This document shows positions 48,485 to 61,087 of a stretch of 64,000 nt of DNA, piece after piece (positions within the stretch are counted from its first letter, which is position 1; each line of letters starts with the position of its first letter). A program made the position numbers and the translations under genes. The DNA lies in the NCBI GenBank assembly GCA_026413225.1, contig CM048572.1, forward strand, positions 7,130,001 through 7,194,000, given 5' to 3'. This DNA comes from Otis tarda (Eukaryota; Chordata; Aves; Otidiformes; Otididae). Under the pieces are notes generated by a model that was not told where the DNA came from, searched no databases, and worked only from the letters and a program-made list of their open reading frames with translations.

Positions 48485-48640
48485 CTCGAGGATCCTCCTC
48501 CCAGGACTGACGCAATGCCCCGGCGGCGCGCAGGGAGGAAACCTGTTCCACCAGCCCCCGGCCGGTGCGGAGTTCGGCGGCAGCAGCGCGGGCTGCGGCT
48601 CAGCTCCCGGGCAGGAGGCGGCGGGGCCGCAGCTCCGCAT
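48485..48640 (-). other. Candidate upstream ORF in the SULF2 5' leader (first-exon part)
   Basis: An ATG at 48640-48638 with G at -3 opens 52 codons to the donor at 48485, which falls on a codon boundary. If spliced to exon 2 at 41928, the frame continues CGA GAA CAC and stops at TAA, 55 codons in all, a few bases before the SULF2 ATG. The peptide is rich in Pro, Cys and Arg, as any frame in a CpG island would be. If real, its role would be translational control of the main frame. It depends entirely on the inferred exon 1 and the inferred exon 2 acceptor. Confidence 0.3.
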
Positions 48641-48685
48641 CCCGGGGAGGCCGCCGAGAGAGCTCCTTCCACGGGGAAGGGCTGC
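48485..48685 (-). other. SULF2: Inferred non-coding exon 1 of SULF2
   Basis: The start is placed about 30 bases below the TATA-like element. The end is set by the minus-strand donor CTCGAG|GTAAATG (exon base 48485, GT at 48484-48483). Alternative donors inside the island could give a longer first exon: GCGG|GTGAGTCGG (exon end 48281) and CATAG|GTAACGG (exon end 48078). An ATG at 48640 opens an upstream frame (see the separate entry). No transcript evidence is available, so both ends are provisional and alternative first exons are possible. Confidence 0.42.
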
Positions 48686-48711
48686 CGGGCTGCCGCTGGG
48701 CGCACAAAGCC

Positions 48712-48717
48712 TTTATA
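48712..48717 (-). promoter_or_regulatory. SULF2: TATA box candidate
   Basis: The minus strand reads GCTTATAAAGGC here, a close TATA-box match at the upstream edge of the CpG island. Transcription would be expected to start about 25-32 bases downstream, near 48680-48690. The position agrees with a splice donor 200 bases further on, at 48485/48484. That it functions is inferred. Confidence 0.5.
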
Positions 48718-51700
48718 AGCACAGGGGACAGTCCACTGAGGAGTGGGGACTGCCCAGTACCTGCCCATGGCATTTTACGCTCTTCTTGTCCCCAAGCGCC
48801 AGCTCAGCTCAGTCAGTCCCCTCGCTACTGATGCCCCCTCCTAAGCGAGGGGCTGGGGGGGCCTGGGGCTCTGCGCCCAGACACCTGTGAAGGGAGAGCT
48901 TGAGGACTTCTTAATGTGTTGGTAACAGGCCTCATTCCTCTTGTGCAGCTGAAATTCAAGGACCCAATCCTTAGTAATTAAGAAAAGCTTAATCAAGCTC
49001 TTCGAGGTAGCGACTAAGTTTACAGCAGTGTTGTCTACACGACTTGGAACCAGTTACAGTCTACTCCTGGAACTTAACAGTGTTTGGATAAAACTCTAAA
49101 AATGTATTATCTCCATTGGATTCATTAAGGATGTTTTCAAACACATATATTTCAAATATACTGGTACATTAATATGTTAAAAATATTGAAATATGACACT
49201 CTCTTCCAGCATTCCCTTTCTGATAGCATCACACATTCAACACAGGTTACCTCAGAACTTCCTAACCCTTATAATTACATCTAATACTAAACTATGCACA
49301 GAGGACACCGCAGATCACCAATGCCAGTGTATCTATGTCATTATTTTGAACTTGTATCTTAAAAATATGCATTACAAAACACACATCTGAGAATAAAAAT
49401 ACCTTTATGCCACTATTTTTATCATAAAATGATGCTATGGTGAAAATGGTTTATGTGGTTGAAATGGATAAGATATAGTTTTCCTGTGTAAGAACAACAA
49501 TCAATTAAAAAGAAGGAGTAAGAAACAGATTAGAAAAAGAAGATGCTCTCATTTCCCTGCTCAAGTCAAAATACACACTTACATAGCTACAGAACCAGCA
49601 AAGAAACATGATGAATCCTGAAAAAGCTATAGGAAAATGTCTAGTTTTAAGGAAAAAAGCCAGAGCAAAAAAGACTTCCAGAATGAACTATAGAGTTCTA
49701 GAAGTAAATATTTTGAAAAGCAATGCAATATATATGTATATATGTAAAAAATTACCTCTGTTCCACCTATTATTTATTTGAATTTTGCTTTAAAACAAAC
49801 AAGTCCAGCTAATTTGGACTTTGCTGGAGAAGGCTAATCACCTTGAACCTTTTTTCATTGTTGGCTGAATTCTTTGCTACACATAGATGTGACCCTAAAT
49901 CAGCAAAAATGAGATGGCACGATCCCCCCAGACACAGTTATGTCACTGCTGAGATACCAAGTGTGCTCCTGTATGGACAGGAATAAACAATGCAAGTGAA
50001 GCACTTCATGTCGTTACAACTGCGTCCACACTAGGGGCTGCAACAGTCTAACTGTATTGGTATAAATAAACTGCTCCCTAACAGCCAGTTACACCAATAC
50101 AAAAGCTGTGTGTAAAACAGGAGCTACATCTTGCTCACATTTTGATAAAATTGTTACATTGCTTTCTGAGATAACATTTGACCTTTTGCTAGTGACTTCC
50201 ATCTCACAATAAAACAATCAACAGACAATTAATTTTTTACAACACACCTGTGAGCTACAATGTTCTGATTCTGCAGATCTCAGACATGAACTGGTGTCAG
50301 ATAAGGCAGCTGAGTCACCCAGACCCAAACAGGCTTTCAGCAGCAAGGCCAGGCACAGACCCAGGAACCCGGCATTGCTCTGTGCTAACCACAGGCCAGC
50401 AGGTTGCCATCTGCAATACACAACCTCCAGGAACGATCTCTAAAGGGACTGCAAACAGTAACTACCAAGCCAAAAGAAAAAAACAAAGTTTGCTACACAG
50501 TGGTCCACATTTTACATTGGAGAAGAAAGTGGACAAGCTCCCCGTTTAAAACATAACTTTTCTAGAGCACTGTAAACGGGATTTTCCACTATAAGAAACA
50601 CATGACCTAATATAAAGCTACATTGTGGAGTTTCTTTAACATAAACAAGCAACAAAGATACTAAGACTCATATTAGTGATATTAGTATGGCAATCTAAAT
50701 TCGATTTAACATCACTGGAAAATCCGTCGCAATAGATCGCTCGTTTCAACAAAAGGGTATATGCACCTCACAGGGAGCGCATGTAATTTCCATCAATGTT
50801 AATGGGAGTTATGCAAGTGCATTAGGAGGATAATATACCCCCCGGTCTGAGACAACCCTGCAAAGTGAAAGGTGCTTCCTTTTCAAGAGAATGGGGTTTC
50901 CATCTCATGCATTTCAAAGGAACTTGTTCTGGCACTGTTACAAAACAGGATGGATAACAACTATTATGCATACTTGGTGAATAGTTTCCAAAGTCAAAGC
51001 AGTTTAGTGATTTCAGCTAGTTTTCCTACTGCCAAAACGTCAAGAGATATAGATATATTTAAAACATTGTGGTTTATTTGAAGTCTAGAGCAACAAAATA
51101 ACGTGAAATTACCGGTAAAACTAGAAGGTTTGAAAGCCTACTGGTGCAATGGAGGAAGGAACTTTTTAGGTATCTACTTTTAAAATAAAACAAACTCTTC
51201 ATTCAGTAACTGGCAAAGGATTCCTTTGGTGTATACAGACCATCACAACTCATCAGGAGTTCAAAAGACAAAATGAAAAAGTATGATCACTCCCTTTCAC
51301 TCTCGCACCAGAGCTTTTTCACTGTACATCACCAGCTAAATTTCAGATGTCTCTCACAGTATGCCATTGAACAGCTTGGAGTTATTTTACTGTACCTCAA
51401 ATACCAAGGGCTGTCTATTATCTAAATAATTTGTCTAAATGAGAAAAATCACAGGATACACCTATTAAAATTAGGAGAAACCAGATGTGCAGACATTTTT
51501 CTAAATATCAAGACACATCTATCTGCATTGTCAGGTACATAAATCCCCCCAAAAATTTTACCTACAGTTTCTCTGTCCACCTTACTTTCAAGTAGTGTGG
51601 CACAGAAAAATATATTGAACAATGCATGTTGGACTGTTCACTAAACTACAGAGCACTTCGGTCTAGCTGGCAGACAGTGGGGACCCAAACCACAATCCTT

Positions 51701-52231
51701 CCATCAGTTCTCAGACCACAGCTGAAACTCAAGGATGTAACAAGCACTGGTGGGGAACTGTCCCCCCATAACAGAGCACAAGAGGAAGAGCAGCATGTCA
51801 GCGATACAGGGAAGCAACTTACGGGAAATGGTAAGACAGTCAGAGAGAATCCAAAGTCATTAAAAAAAACCCACTCCAAAAACAGAAGATAGGCAACATG
51901 CTGTGCGAGGCATGTCTTTTTCACTGTTGCCAATTATATAGTGCTTTCAGAGCTCAAATATTCCTCTCATGTTACATGAAACAGAAAAGAAGGGCCAGCT
52001 TTCACGTTTTTACATACTTCAGTCAATGCCTTCCAACTCTTCTTCAGACTTGTTTATCTTTATGGTAGCTCATTGTATGGAAACCTCTCAAACCATTACT
52101 CATTTTGATTTCTCCTCTCCACTTTCATTTTTTTTTTAAGTTTACACACATGCTCTGAACCATCTTTAAATACCTAGAAATAAAGCCAGCAACAGAACGT
52201 GAGTCTGATCTCTCTTGCTTTACCTCAATGT

Positions 52232-53005
52232 CAACCCGACACCACCATGCCTACTAAATCATGTCCCAAAGGACCACGTCCACATATTTTTTTAACACCT
52301 CCAGGGATAGTGACTCTATCGCTTCCCTGGGCAGCTGGTTCCAATGCTTGACCACTCTTTCAGTAAAGAAATTTTTCCTAATATCCCATCTAAACGTCCC
52401 TGATGCATCTTGAGACCATTTCCTCTCATCCTGTTGCTGGTTACTCGGGAGAAGAGACCAAGAGCCACCTCCCTACAACATCCTTTCAGGCAGTTGTAGA
52501 GAGCAGTGAGGTCTCCCCTCAACCTCCTCTTCTCCATACTAAACAATCCCAGTTCCCTCAGCCATTCCTCACAAGACTTGCTCTCCAGACCCTTCATCAG
52601 CTTCTGGATGTGCTCCAGCAACTCAACATCCTTCTGAGGGGCCCAAAACTGCACCCGATATTCAAGGTGCAGCCTCACCAGTGTCAAGTGCAAGGGTACG
52701 ATCACTTCCATACTCCTGCTTGGCCACACTGTTCCTGATACAAGCCAGGATGCTGTTTGCCTTCTTGGCCACCTGGGCACACTGCTCACTCATCTTCAGC
52801 CGGCTGTCAACCAGCACCCCCAGGTCCCTTTGCATGGGGTTGTTGTGACCCAAGTGCAGGACCCAGCACTTGGCCTTGTTAAACCTCATACAATTGACCT
52901 CAGCCCATCGATCCAGCCTGCCCAGATCCCTCTGCAGAGCCATCCTAACCTCAAGCAGAGCATCCTACCCTCCTGCCCAATTTGGTGTGATCTGCAGACT
53001 TACTT
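52232..53005 (-). mobile_element. CR1 LINE fragment, truncated at both ends
   Basis: Read on the minus strand, this gives CR1 reverse-transcriptase C-terminal translation in several frames: [20 protein letters not shown], then [20 protein letters not shown] and [18 protein letters not shown], then [20 protein letters not shown] and [20 protein letters not shown]. Frame changes and stops make it a dead copy. It fades out within the usual GGTGTCGGGTTGACATTG segment without the terminal ATTCTATG repeats, so the 3' tip is missing as well. It lies 3.5-4.3 kb upstream of the SULF2 promoter. Confidence 0.92.
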
Positions 53006-56000
53006 TGGGAGTAGTCTAGAACTGAATTTTTTACTTCTTTAAACAACTGCATTTCAGTTGCATAAAATGTGTAAATAGCGCTTCAACAACAAATGAGAAT
53101 GCTATTAGGAAGGCATAAATAGCACAATATGCTCCACTCCTCCATCTCTCACATTGCATGCATTTTATATCACAGACTCCAGCTCAATATGATTTTGTGG
53201 GCAATTGCTCCACTCTTAGCTTTTAAAGTCAAGTTGCACTTTCTATAAATACACAATCACATTATGGGCAAAAATGGTTTATATGTTTTGAGGTCCTGTG
53301 AAAATGGAAAAGGGGAAACACAGCCAAGAAAACCAAATGAGAAGGGAAAAAAATTCACATTGCCTGGTTGATCCAAATGCTAAGCAAAGAAATGCATTAT
53401 ACTCTTCAGTGTGAAAAGAAAGATTAAGTATATTATGCTGTATGAATACAGTTACAACTATGTGTTTACAACGTGTCAAGACTTAATATAATACTAGTTT
53501 AAAATTAATCAAAAGAATTTTGATCATAACATAACTCACAACAGTGGATGCAAGTTACTCAGCAAAACACTGAAGCAGCAAAGACGATGGGGAAGTTGTA
53601 ACAGCAACAAAAGTAACAGCTCAGTGCACTGATAAAAGTGATAGATGATCTATTTAGATAAGAAACTCAAACCAAATCTTTCCTGAAAAGACAAACAAAT
53701 TCATAAGAAAACACTATAAGAATAATACTGAAGTTGACGTACAAAATTAATATATGTGTTCTGAGCACTAATGTTATTAGTAAGGCTCCAAGATGCATCT
53801 GGAAATCTATACAGAGCACAAATTCAATGAACCATTGTTGGTCTCTCAGCCCATACAAGGAAGAAAAGAGAACAGCAGTGAAAGCAGGCCTCCTTTTACC
53901 CCATTTGTAAATTACCCTTAGAATAGCTACTTCTAAGATAGCAATGATTCAATAATTTATTTTAATAAAGAGTTTTTCTTCATAAAGAATTCAGAGATTT
54001 TTTTTTTTTTTGGTACATCTTGATCTAATTTTCCCTTGTAGGGTTTCAACACATTTTAGTATGCTCCTCAGGCTGCCTCCTGTTCTGATACCTGGATGTT
54101 GAAAGTCTATGGATATGGTGTAATGGGACAATAATCAACTGAACACATTAGTTAACTAATGATTAGCTGCAATCTCAACACAAGTCAGTATGTGATGCAA
54201 AATGTAAAAGACTACAACAGTCACTTTTACTAAAATGTCTCAAAGAAGTCAATAGCCATTGCTCTTATTTAAATAATATTTCCTAATAAAATAGTAAAGT
54301 ATGCAATGATAAAATACTCTGTGCCTACCTAAAACAAATTATGCTCTGATTTGAAAGTATTAGAGCATAAAAATGTATAATTAACAGATACAGGATGGAT
54401 ACAGCAGCAGACCTTACCTTAACATAACAGCACAATGTCCACTTTTTCTGTGGCCCACCGTGCATTTACTGTTAGCTGAGGATCTACCTGCGTGACTATC
54501 TCCATCCCACAGAAGAGCACTCCTGGCACCCTGGCACAGTCACCTTCAACTCCTGCCTCTAAACAGCTTCCAAATTGGAGCAAGCCTCCAGGGTATGTTA
54601 TGTACTCTTCACCGTGTAAGGGTTTGGTCTGGTTTTAGGTTCAGGTGAATTTGCTGTACCTACACAGCAGAAGTACCTTCACTTACAAAGACCTATTGTG
54701 TAGGCACAAAGTCCAAAGGGATGCAACTGGACTTCACCTTCATTAGAAAAGCCAGAGCTTACTGTTTACTTACTCTGCTTTTCATTATGTCTTCTAATTA
54801 TTACTGTTTAGCAGTTCTCCCTCTCTACCACAAATACTTTTAATAATAATATAGATATCTGGATCTGACTGCATATTTATATGTTCTAAGCTGGGCTTCA
54901 AATGCACAATTTTAAGAAATATTAGGAGAACAAATTCCACAATTGCCAGCATGTCAGACACACAAAGAAGGGTCAGTCATTTTCTTGTTCGGTTACCTGA
55001 ACAGTGAGGCGAAGCTTATGGTGGGACGTGACACCTGTTATTACATCAGCTGCTACATGTAGGAATAGACATACCCTCAGGCCCCTCAAGCACTTCTTCA
55101 GGTCTGAAATAGAAGCAGCAACCTTCAAAGCTAAACTGTTCTGAATTTAACTGATGTGTTAATCAAGCCACCTGAAAAAAAAAAAAAAAGTGGCTCCTAT
55201 CTCTGATACAGGAAGGCTTGCTAACAAAGGAGACACAGCTCGATTTGTTAAAACGAAGTAACTCATCTCCCCCAAAATGTAGGCTTAATACTGAGGTGGA
55301 GGATACAGGAAAAATCAGAAGAGGGGTTAAGAAAATCCTCATATCTATAAAACCAGTATCTCTAACAAGTCTATAATTTTTACCTTTTAACAGAATAACG
55401 ATTTTTAATATTGAGGCTTATCTTTTAAAGATGCTTTGTAGGTGTTCCTTGAGAGTCAGGACTGATTCATCAGAGATAGAGTAGTTACGTTATGAGAAAC
55501 GTTCACCTACCAGTCATTGCCATCTCTCAGTTCCTGATCATCTGCAAAGACCTTGGGGGTTTCCTGACTCACTTTCTGTAAGGTCATTCGGTTACGCAGG
55601 TTATTTCCTCTGGGGACTACGGAGATCTATCAGCAAGTAGATATGCAGTTTTGATAGCATTATGGTAGCTTCATCACTCTCAGTACAGGTAATGTGCAAT
55701 CATTTGAAAGATTTAATGCATACACTATGCATTATTAAAATATAAATTATTACATTTTGAAAGTTTCTTTTTTAGTTACAAATCAACAATTTTTTTTTCC
55801 TACGTCCTAAGGGCAGAGATTTTTTTATATAATGTCTAAGGGAGACTAAAGCCATCTGAATGCTTTCTACTTCATTCAAGACAATGAAAGAAATACTGAA
55901 ATAGAAACTTTCATTTCCAGAAAGTTAAAAATTAGGATTGAATCTACATGTGAGCTTTAGTGTCACTCCCCTAATCTTTAGAGTTTACAATCTCCTTTAA

Positions 56001-58927
56001 GAAAGTGAAATTAAGACTTCTGCATGCAAGAAAAGCTTGTTCATAGCTGCAATGCTATACTAACAGCCACTAACTCAGTCACGTCTAAAGTGTGCCTTGC
56101 AACCCTGTTTCTTCCTCTTCTCATCTTTCCATCTTCTCATCTTTAAAACGCATTTGTACAAATAGATCTGATTTTTGTTCATCTTTCAGAAGTTTCAGGC
56201 TGATTATAGAGTTGTCTGAAGTACTAAAAATAAGTCTTCAGCTACTGTGTTCAGAGTCCTGTGCAGTTCGATTCTTCTTTCATACATCATATAACAACAT
56301 AAAAGGTTCCAACTCTATAATCTGACTAGCATCCTGGTCTTCTACTTAATTAGCTTAGTTCCAACCTTTTAGTTTTTCTATCACTTAAGTACCCATTTCA
56401 GGTGATTTATATCTATGCTGTCTTCATGCACACAGCATATTGCAAGATCCAAGTAGAGCCCCTTTGCTACTCAACACCGCCACTTTGAGTTGTTATTTGT
56501 AATCATAATTTCTCTTTTCATTTGAGAAAAAGACTCAGCTCTGTCATTTTCACTGGATTCACATGCAGCATCCTCTCTATTTGTCATTTAAAAAAACCAT
56601 CCTAACTAATCACCGTTGTAGGAACATTGTTGGCGACAGCTACTTTTGGCAAAAAACAAAATGAGCCTGATTGGTCCCTCTTAAACATAGTTCTGATCAC
56701 AGCTGCCCTTTCTGGCTTCAAATACATATTATTTCTGATTTCAGTCATTCCTTGAAAATTATGTCTGATCCTGAATTTAGAGAGAATTCTAAGTAACTTC
56801 AGCAGCAGCACAGTCTATATTTCTATCACTGCAAAGCTTCTGCATTACCAGTGAGCAACAAATTACAGGTCAGATATCTTACATATCTTAAGTCTCATTT
56901 ACACACCTATAACGGAGTGAATTGATTTTTCAGAAGTGATTAGCACCCACAGGAAACAGTTCTGAAAATTTATGTAGCTTTCCTTTGATCCCGAAACTGT
57001 AGCTGAACACTCTTGATGTTTGGCAACGCAACCTTTTTCTTCATACTTTAGTTAGCTTTATGTTATTTGTTGGCCTCATCACTCTGATGGTTGATTACAG
57101 TAATAATTCTTGAGAAACTTGCTAGTCCCAAAGTATAACACAGATCAACTGCCTCCTCTGCCAAACTGGAGTGTCTGACATGAGTATATCTGAGTGCATT
57201 TCTTCAGGAATTGAAGAGACCATTTTTCAAGACAAGACTGGATGCTCTTAGTTGAAAAAAGTTCCTGCCATACACTGAAAAGTTGGTGTGTAAACTGTAG
57301 ATACAGAGCAATTTGTTAAAATGAGATTTTAAGCTCAAAATCTATTTTTGCAGATTTGCCTCTTAGGTTTATTCTGAATAAAGCCACGTAGTACCAGTAA
57401 AAAGCTCCTGGAGGTACCTATCAAGTCATCACACAGATTTTTAGAAATAACAGTGGCAGAGCAAAAAAAATTTAACTATTGTCCTTCAAGTGTGAATGAT
57501 GGTAAAGTGCCAATCAAAATTTATAGCTCAGTATTACAATGTTTTGAATTTTGTTTACTAGCAAATAAATAGGTCAAGACAAACTTCAGGCTTGATCATT
57601 TCCAGCTGAATGGATTTTAAAAAGGCCAAAATCTTTTGTGCAGTAAAATGGAATGTTTTATCCGAAGAGCTCTGGCTGTAGCAGTATGTAATTCCAAGGC
57701 AGATTTCCTTCTCACCAGCAGATTTTTGGCTTGCATATTTCTAAATGCAGGCAAGATCGCAAACCAAATTTTGTTCTGACTTGCATTAGTTTAATACAAA
57801 TTAACTGAAATAGCCTAGTATATTTTACCAAGAAGAAAGCATTTTAAGTGAACAGAAAAATATTTCACTAAAAGCACCGTGACACACTTGCTAAATGAGA
57901 ATCTACTCAAGACGCCCAGTTTTATGATTAAAACCTCCACAATGCCTAGGGCAATTTTAATTTTTAAAATACTATCTTGAGCATAAAATTCTTGCAAAAC
58001 GTGGTGGTTCCAATATCCAAGATACGGAAAAAGGAGAAATATATGCAAATAATATCCCAGTCTCAGGCTCATCAAGTCAAAATCAAAATGAGTTATATCA
58101 GGTAGCACCTGTTTAGAACACTTGCTTTTAAGTGCTGCATGAATTAGTAGGTATTTGAAACTTAAAGCAATGTGTCATCTGCCAGAAGGAAGCTGATAAC
58201 ACTTCAAATGCTAACAGTGGAAAACATGTTAATTTTTTATGGACAGTAATATCTCAAAAATCATCCCTACTTGAACCATATTAAACCTGAATTATTAGAA
58301 GTTAGAAATAATATTTCATCTCCTTGTCCAGATCTTTCAACATACTGTTTATGCTCTACAAAGACTGTGAAAGACTTTTCACGAACGAAACCCAACACAT
58401 TTATTTTTACTCATGTTTAAACGTAGATAGATAGCTAGTCCATTAAAATTCAAAACAGTCGAAAGCACCCAAATAATCTTTCAAAATATGGAAATACTTC
58501 TGTTTAAAAATAATACATGCAATGAAAAAGAAAAGGTAGCATTTCGAAAGCATTCTTAGATTTCAGTCAGCAATTTGTCAAAACCAGGCTCAAGAGCACT
58601 GAGATGAATGAGAAATATTCATTTGATATATTCAGCTGCAATTTTTAAAGACAAAAATGCTAAGGTTGGAACCTTCTCCTCCCAGCTAACTCCTCCTCCT
58701 GCTCCTCCCCTCACCTGATAATTCCCCTTGCTAATCCCACTGCTCTAGGTATGCCTAGAATAACCCCTTAAATCTGAATTCCAGCTGGACAACAGCCTGA
58801 ATCTGTAGCTTACAGCTTTTCCTAAAAATCAGCCAATTCCACACACATTAAAAAAAAAAGTTCCCATTCTGAATTCAAATCACAAAGATTAGTATTGTTT
58901 TAGAGCTGTTTTGGTTTAGTGGATGGG

Positions 58928-58979
58928 TTTTTGTTTGTTTGTTTTTTTTTTTGTGGTTTTTTTTTTTTTTTTTTTTTTT
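58928..58979 (+). repeat. T-rich simple repeat ending in T23
   Basis: A low-complexity stretch of TTTG units runs into an uninterrupted 23-base T run (58957-58979). It lies in upstream intergenic DNA. No transposon body is recognisable on either side. Confidence 0.9.
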
Positions 58980-59993
58980 GAGACATGAATTTTTGATCAC
59001 TAATTTTAGCTTAGAACAAAATTTTTGGGCTGACCCCCTTGTTTGCAACTCAGTGTAAACTCAACCTGTATCAGCATATGAACTGTGCATACCCATCACC
59101 CAGGACAAGACCATGCAGAATTGCCTGGATGAATCCAGGTACTTAAAAAGAAATTCTGCAGAGAAAAACAACAGGAAAGCTATTCCAGATTTACTGTCAC
59201 AGACTGCCAGATCTGAGTGTAAGGTGTGAACAGCCAGCCGCTTCCCACTGTACTGGATCTTTTGCAATGCAAACCCTAAGCTGGCTCTTTGGCTGACACT
59301 GCAGATCAGTAAGATACCTGCATCAGGACACTACATTATCATACGGCAGCATAGTTCAGATCTGACTTCATTTTGCAGTTAAATTAAACTTGGTTCTCTT
59401 TTTTTTTCCTAGATTAAAACATAGAAGTTATAATTCTGTTACATTTTTACCTTAACTGGTTTTGCATATCCTACAACTTTACATCTTACCTATAAGGTTT
59501 TACACATTAGGTACGGAATTTGTTGTATTGATTGAGAAACTGAGCTGTACAAAGGTAAAATGACTCACTCAAGGTCAATTCGACAGGTCAGCAATATACA
59601 GACCAACATTAAAAGATAAACACCCCTTAATGCAACCTTAGTAAAGCAGTTTATACTTTCCATATCTGGTATTATGGACTGTCTGATGACTCAGGTAGAG
59701 ACATCCATACTGATGACACAATGCTCAAGTGCTCAATTGCTCAAGAACCATGAAGTAAACAGAACATGAAGTTTCAAAGAATAAGTAAATAACTAGGATT
59801 CTGATACAATCACATAACTTCAGCTACTTATAACTTATCCAAGTCCTGTCCAGTTTCTGAGAAGAAGGAAGGAAAAAAAAAAAAAAGCAAGCAGGAAAAT
59901 ACCCATGTATTTATGATGGAAAGTTTAATTCAGGATCTTGCTACAACAGTCAATAGGCAGTGTGTTTACTTTGATCCTCTAAGGATCTATACC

Positions 59994-60546
59994 GGTTTTG
60001 GCTGGGATACAGTTAACCTTCTTCATAGTAGCATAGATGCTATGTTTTTTATTTGTGACAAAAACAAGCGTTGACAACACATTGATGCTTTAACAGTTGC
60101 TGAGCAGTGTTTACACAGCATCAAGGCCTCTCCTGCTTCTCATACTGCCCTGCCAGTGAGGGGGCATGGGGTGCACAAGGAGCTGGGGGGGGGGACAGCT
60201 GACCCTAACTGACCCAAGGGATATTCCATACCGTGTGATGTCATGCAGAAGGAAGGGGTGACGTTCGGAGTTACAGTGTTTGCCTTCCCAAGTAATCATT
60301 ACATGTGATAGAGGCCTGTTTTCCTGGAGATGGCTGAACACTTGCCTGCCGATGGGAAGTAGTGAATTTATTTCTCATTTGTCTGTGTAGCTTTTGTGTG
60401 TGGCTTTTGCTTTACCTGTTAAACTGTTGTTATCTCAACCCACAAGTTTTCTCACTTTTACTCTTCCGATCCTCTCCCCTATCCTACCAGGGGGAGCGAG
60501 TGAGTGGCTGTGGAGCTTAGCTGCCTCCTGAGATTAATCCACAACA
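59994..60546 (+). mobile_element. Solo LTR of an avian endogenous retrovirus (probably ERVL-like)
   Basis: The block begins GTTTTGGCTGGGATACAGTT and ends near TTAATCCACAACA. I recognise it as an LTR family that is abundant in many bird genomes, with landmarks CTTCATAGTAGCATAG, GCTGAGCAGTGTTTACACAG, GATATTCCATACCGTGTGAT, CCTGGAGATGGCTGAACAC and CTCAACCCACAAGTTTTCTC. There is no adjacent retroviral internal sequence and no second LTR, so it is a solo LTR left by recombination. I do not see a TATA-like core or a clear target-site duplication. Family assignment is from memory. It lies about 11.3 kb upstream of the SULF2 promoter. Confidence 0.75.
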
Positions 60547-61052
60547 GCATCACAGGCACTGAGCCCAAGAACGAAAAAGATGGAAAAAGTGCTCAAGACC
60601 CAGAAGAAAATACCATGTTCCATCTGACTCCCTCTCATCAATCCTTAATCTATGCCTCTGCTGTAAGAAATCTTAAGAGACTAAAAAGTTTATTAAAACT
60701 TAAGCATAAATGCAGATTTGTCTGTGGCAGAGTTGGTAATAGGCAATGGTGATAACTAAAGTTTGCAGAGCTTTACTAGTTTGTACGTAACAACAAACTG
60801 CCTTGAGGATGCTAACACATCCGTGTCGTGCACACTCTCTTCAAATCATTGAGGCGCTCCACTGCTGCTAACAGTATCTGAAGTTAGAAAGCACTGCTCA
60901 TCAGTTTTTACCTTGTGATTAAATTTGAACATCAGAGAAACCTCAAGGGCTTGTTTTGACTTTTGAAAACACTTCTTTCTTAGACTAGAACCTTTTTCTT
61001 CAAGTAGCACATCTTTTATTTCCTTTCTTCCTCAACAACCTCTCCATGTTCT

Positions 61053-61087
61053 AATTTTCCACACACATTCTCCGTGTGTGGAAAATT
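61053..61087. repeat. Perfect 14-bp inverted repeat with 7-base loop
   Basis: AATTTTCCACACAC at 61053-61066 is the exact reverse complement of GTGTGTGGAAAATT at 61074-61087, separated by ATTCTCC. It would form a short hairpin in single strands. The arm contains TTTTCC/GGAAAA. No protein-coding or RNA family was recognised. Confidence 0.9.

Larger units (their letters stand above)
47600..48720 (-). promoter_or_regulatory. SULF2: CpG island and promoter region of SULF2
   Basis: Base composition changes abruptly from AT-rich to very G+C-rich with dense CpG at about 47.6 kb and returns to AT-rich just past 48.85 kb. This is the only such block in the 64 kb. It lies 5' of the first coding exon in the SULF2 sense direction, and contains a TATAAA on the minus strand, GC-box-like CCCCGCCC (48065-48072) and several good 5' splice sites on the minus strand. 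Together these mark it as the gene's promoter and first-exon island. Most of the island lies downstream of the inferred start site, in exon 1 and the beginning of intron 1. Confidence 0.85.

Noticed and set aside
47341..48718. Two long overlapping plus-strand open frames (376 and 391 codons) and shorter minus-strand ones in the CpG island
   Set aside because: They are Pro/Ala/Arg-rich in every frame, as expected when G+C is very high and stop codons are rare. The two frames overlap each other, resemble no family, and lie over the SULF2 promoter and first intron.
52316..52943. 157- and 93-codon minus-strand frames that look like reverse transcriptase
   Set aside because: Real similarity, but to CR1 ORF2. 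The frame is broken and both ends are missing, so they are annotated as a mobile-element fragment, not a gene.
60111..60341. 76-codon minus-strand frame at 60.1-60.3 kb
   Set aside because: It lies inside the solo LTR, antisense, with no retroviral protein similarity.
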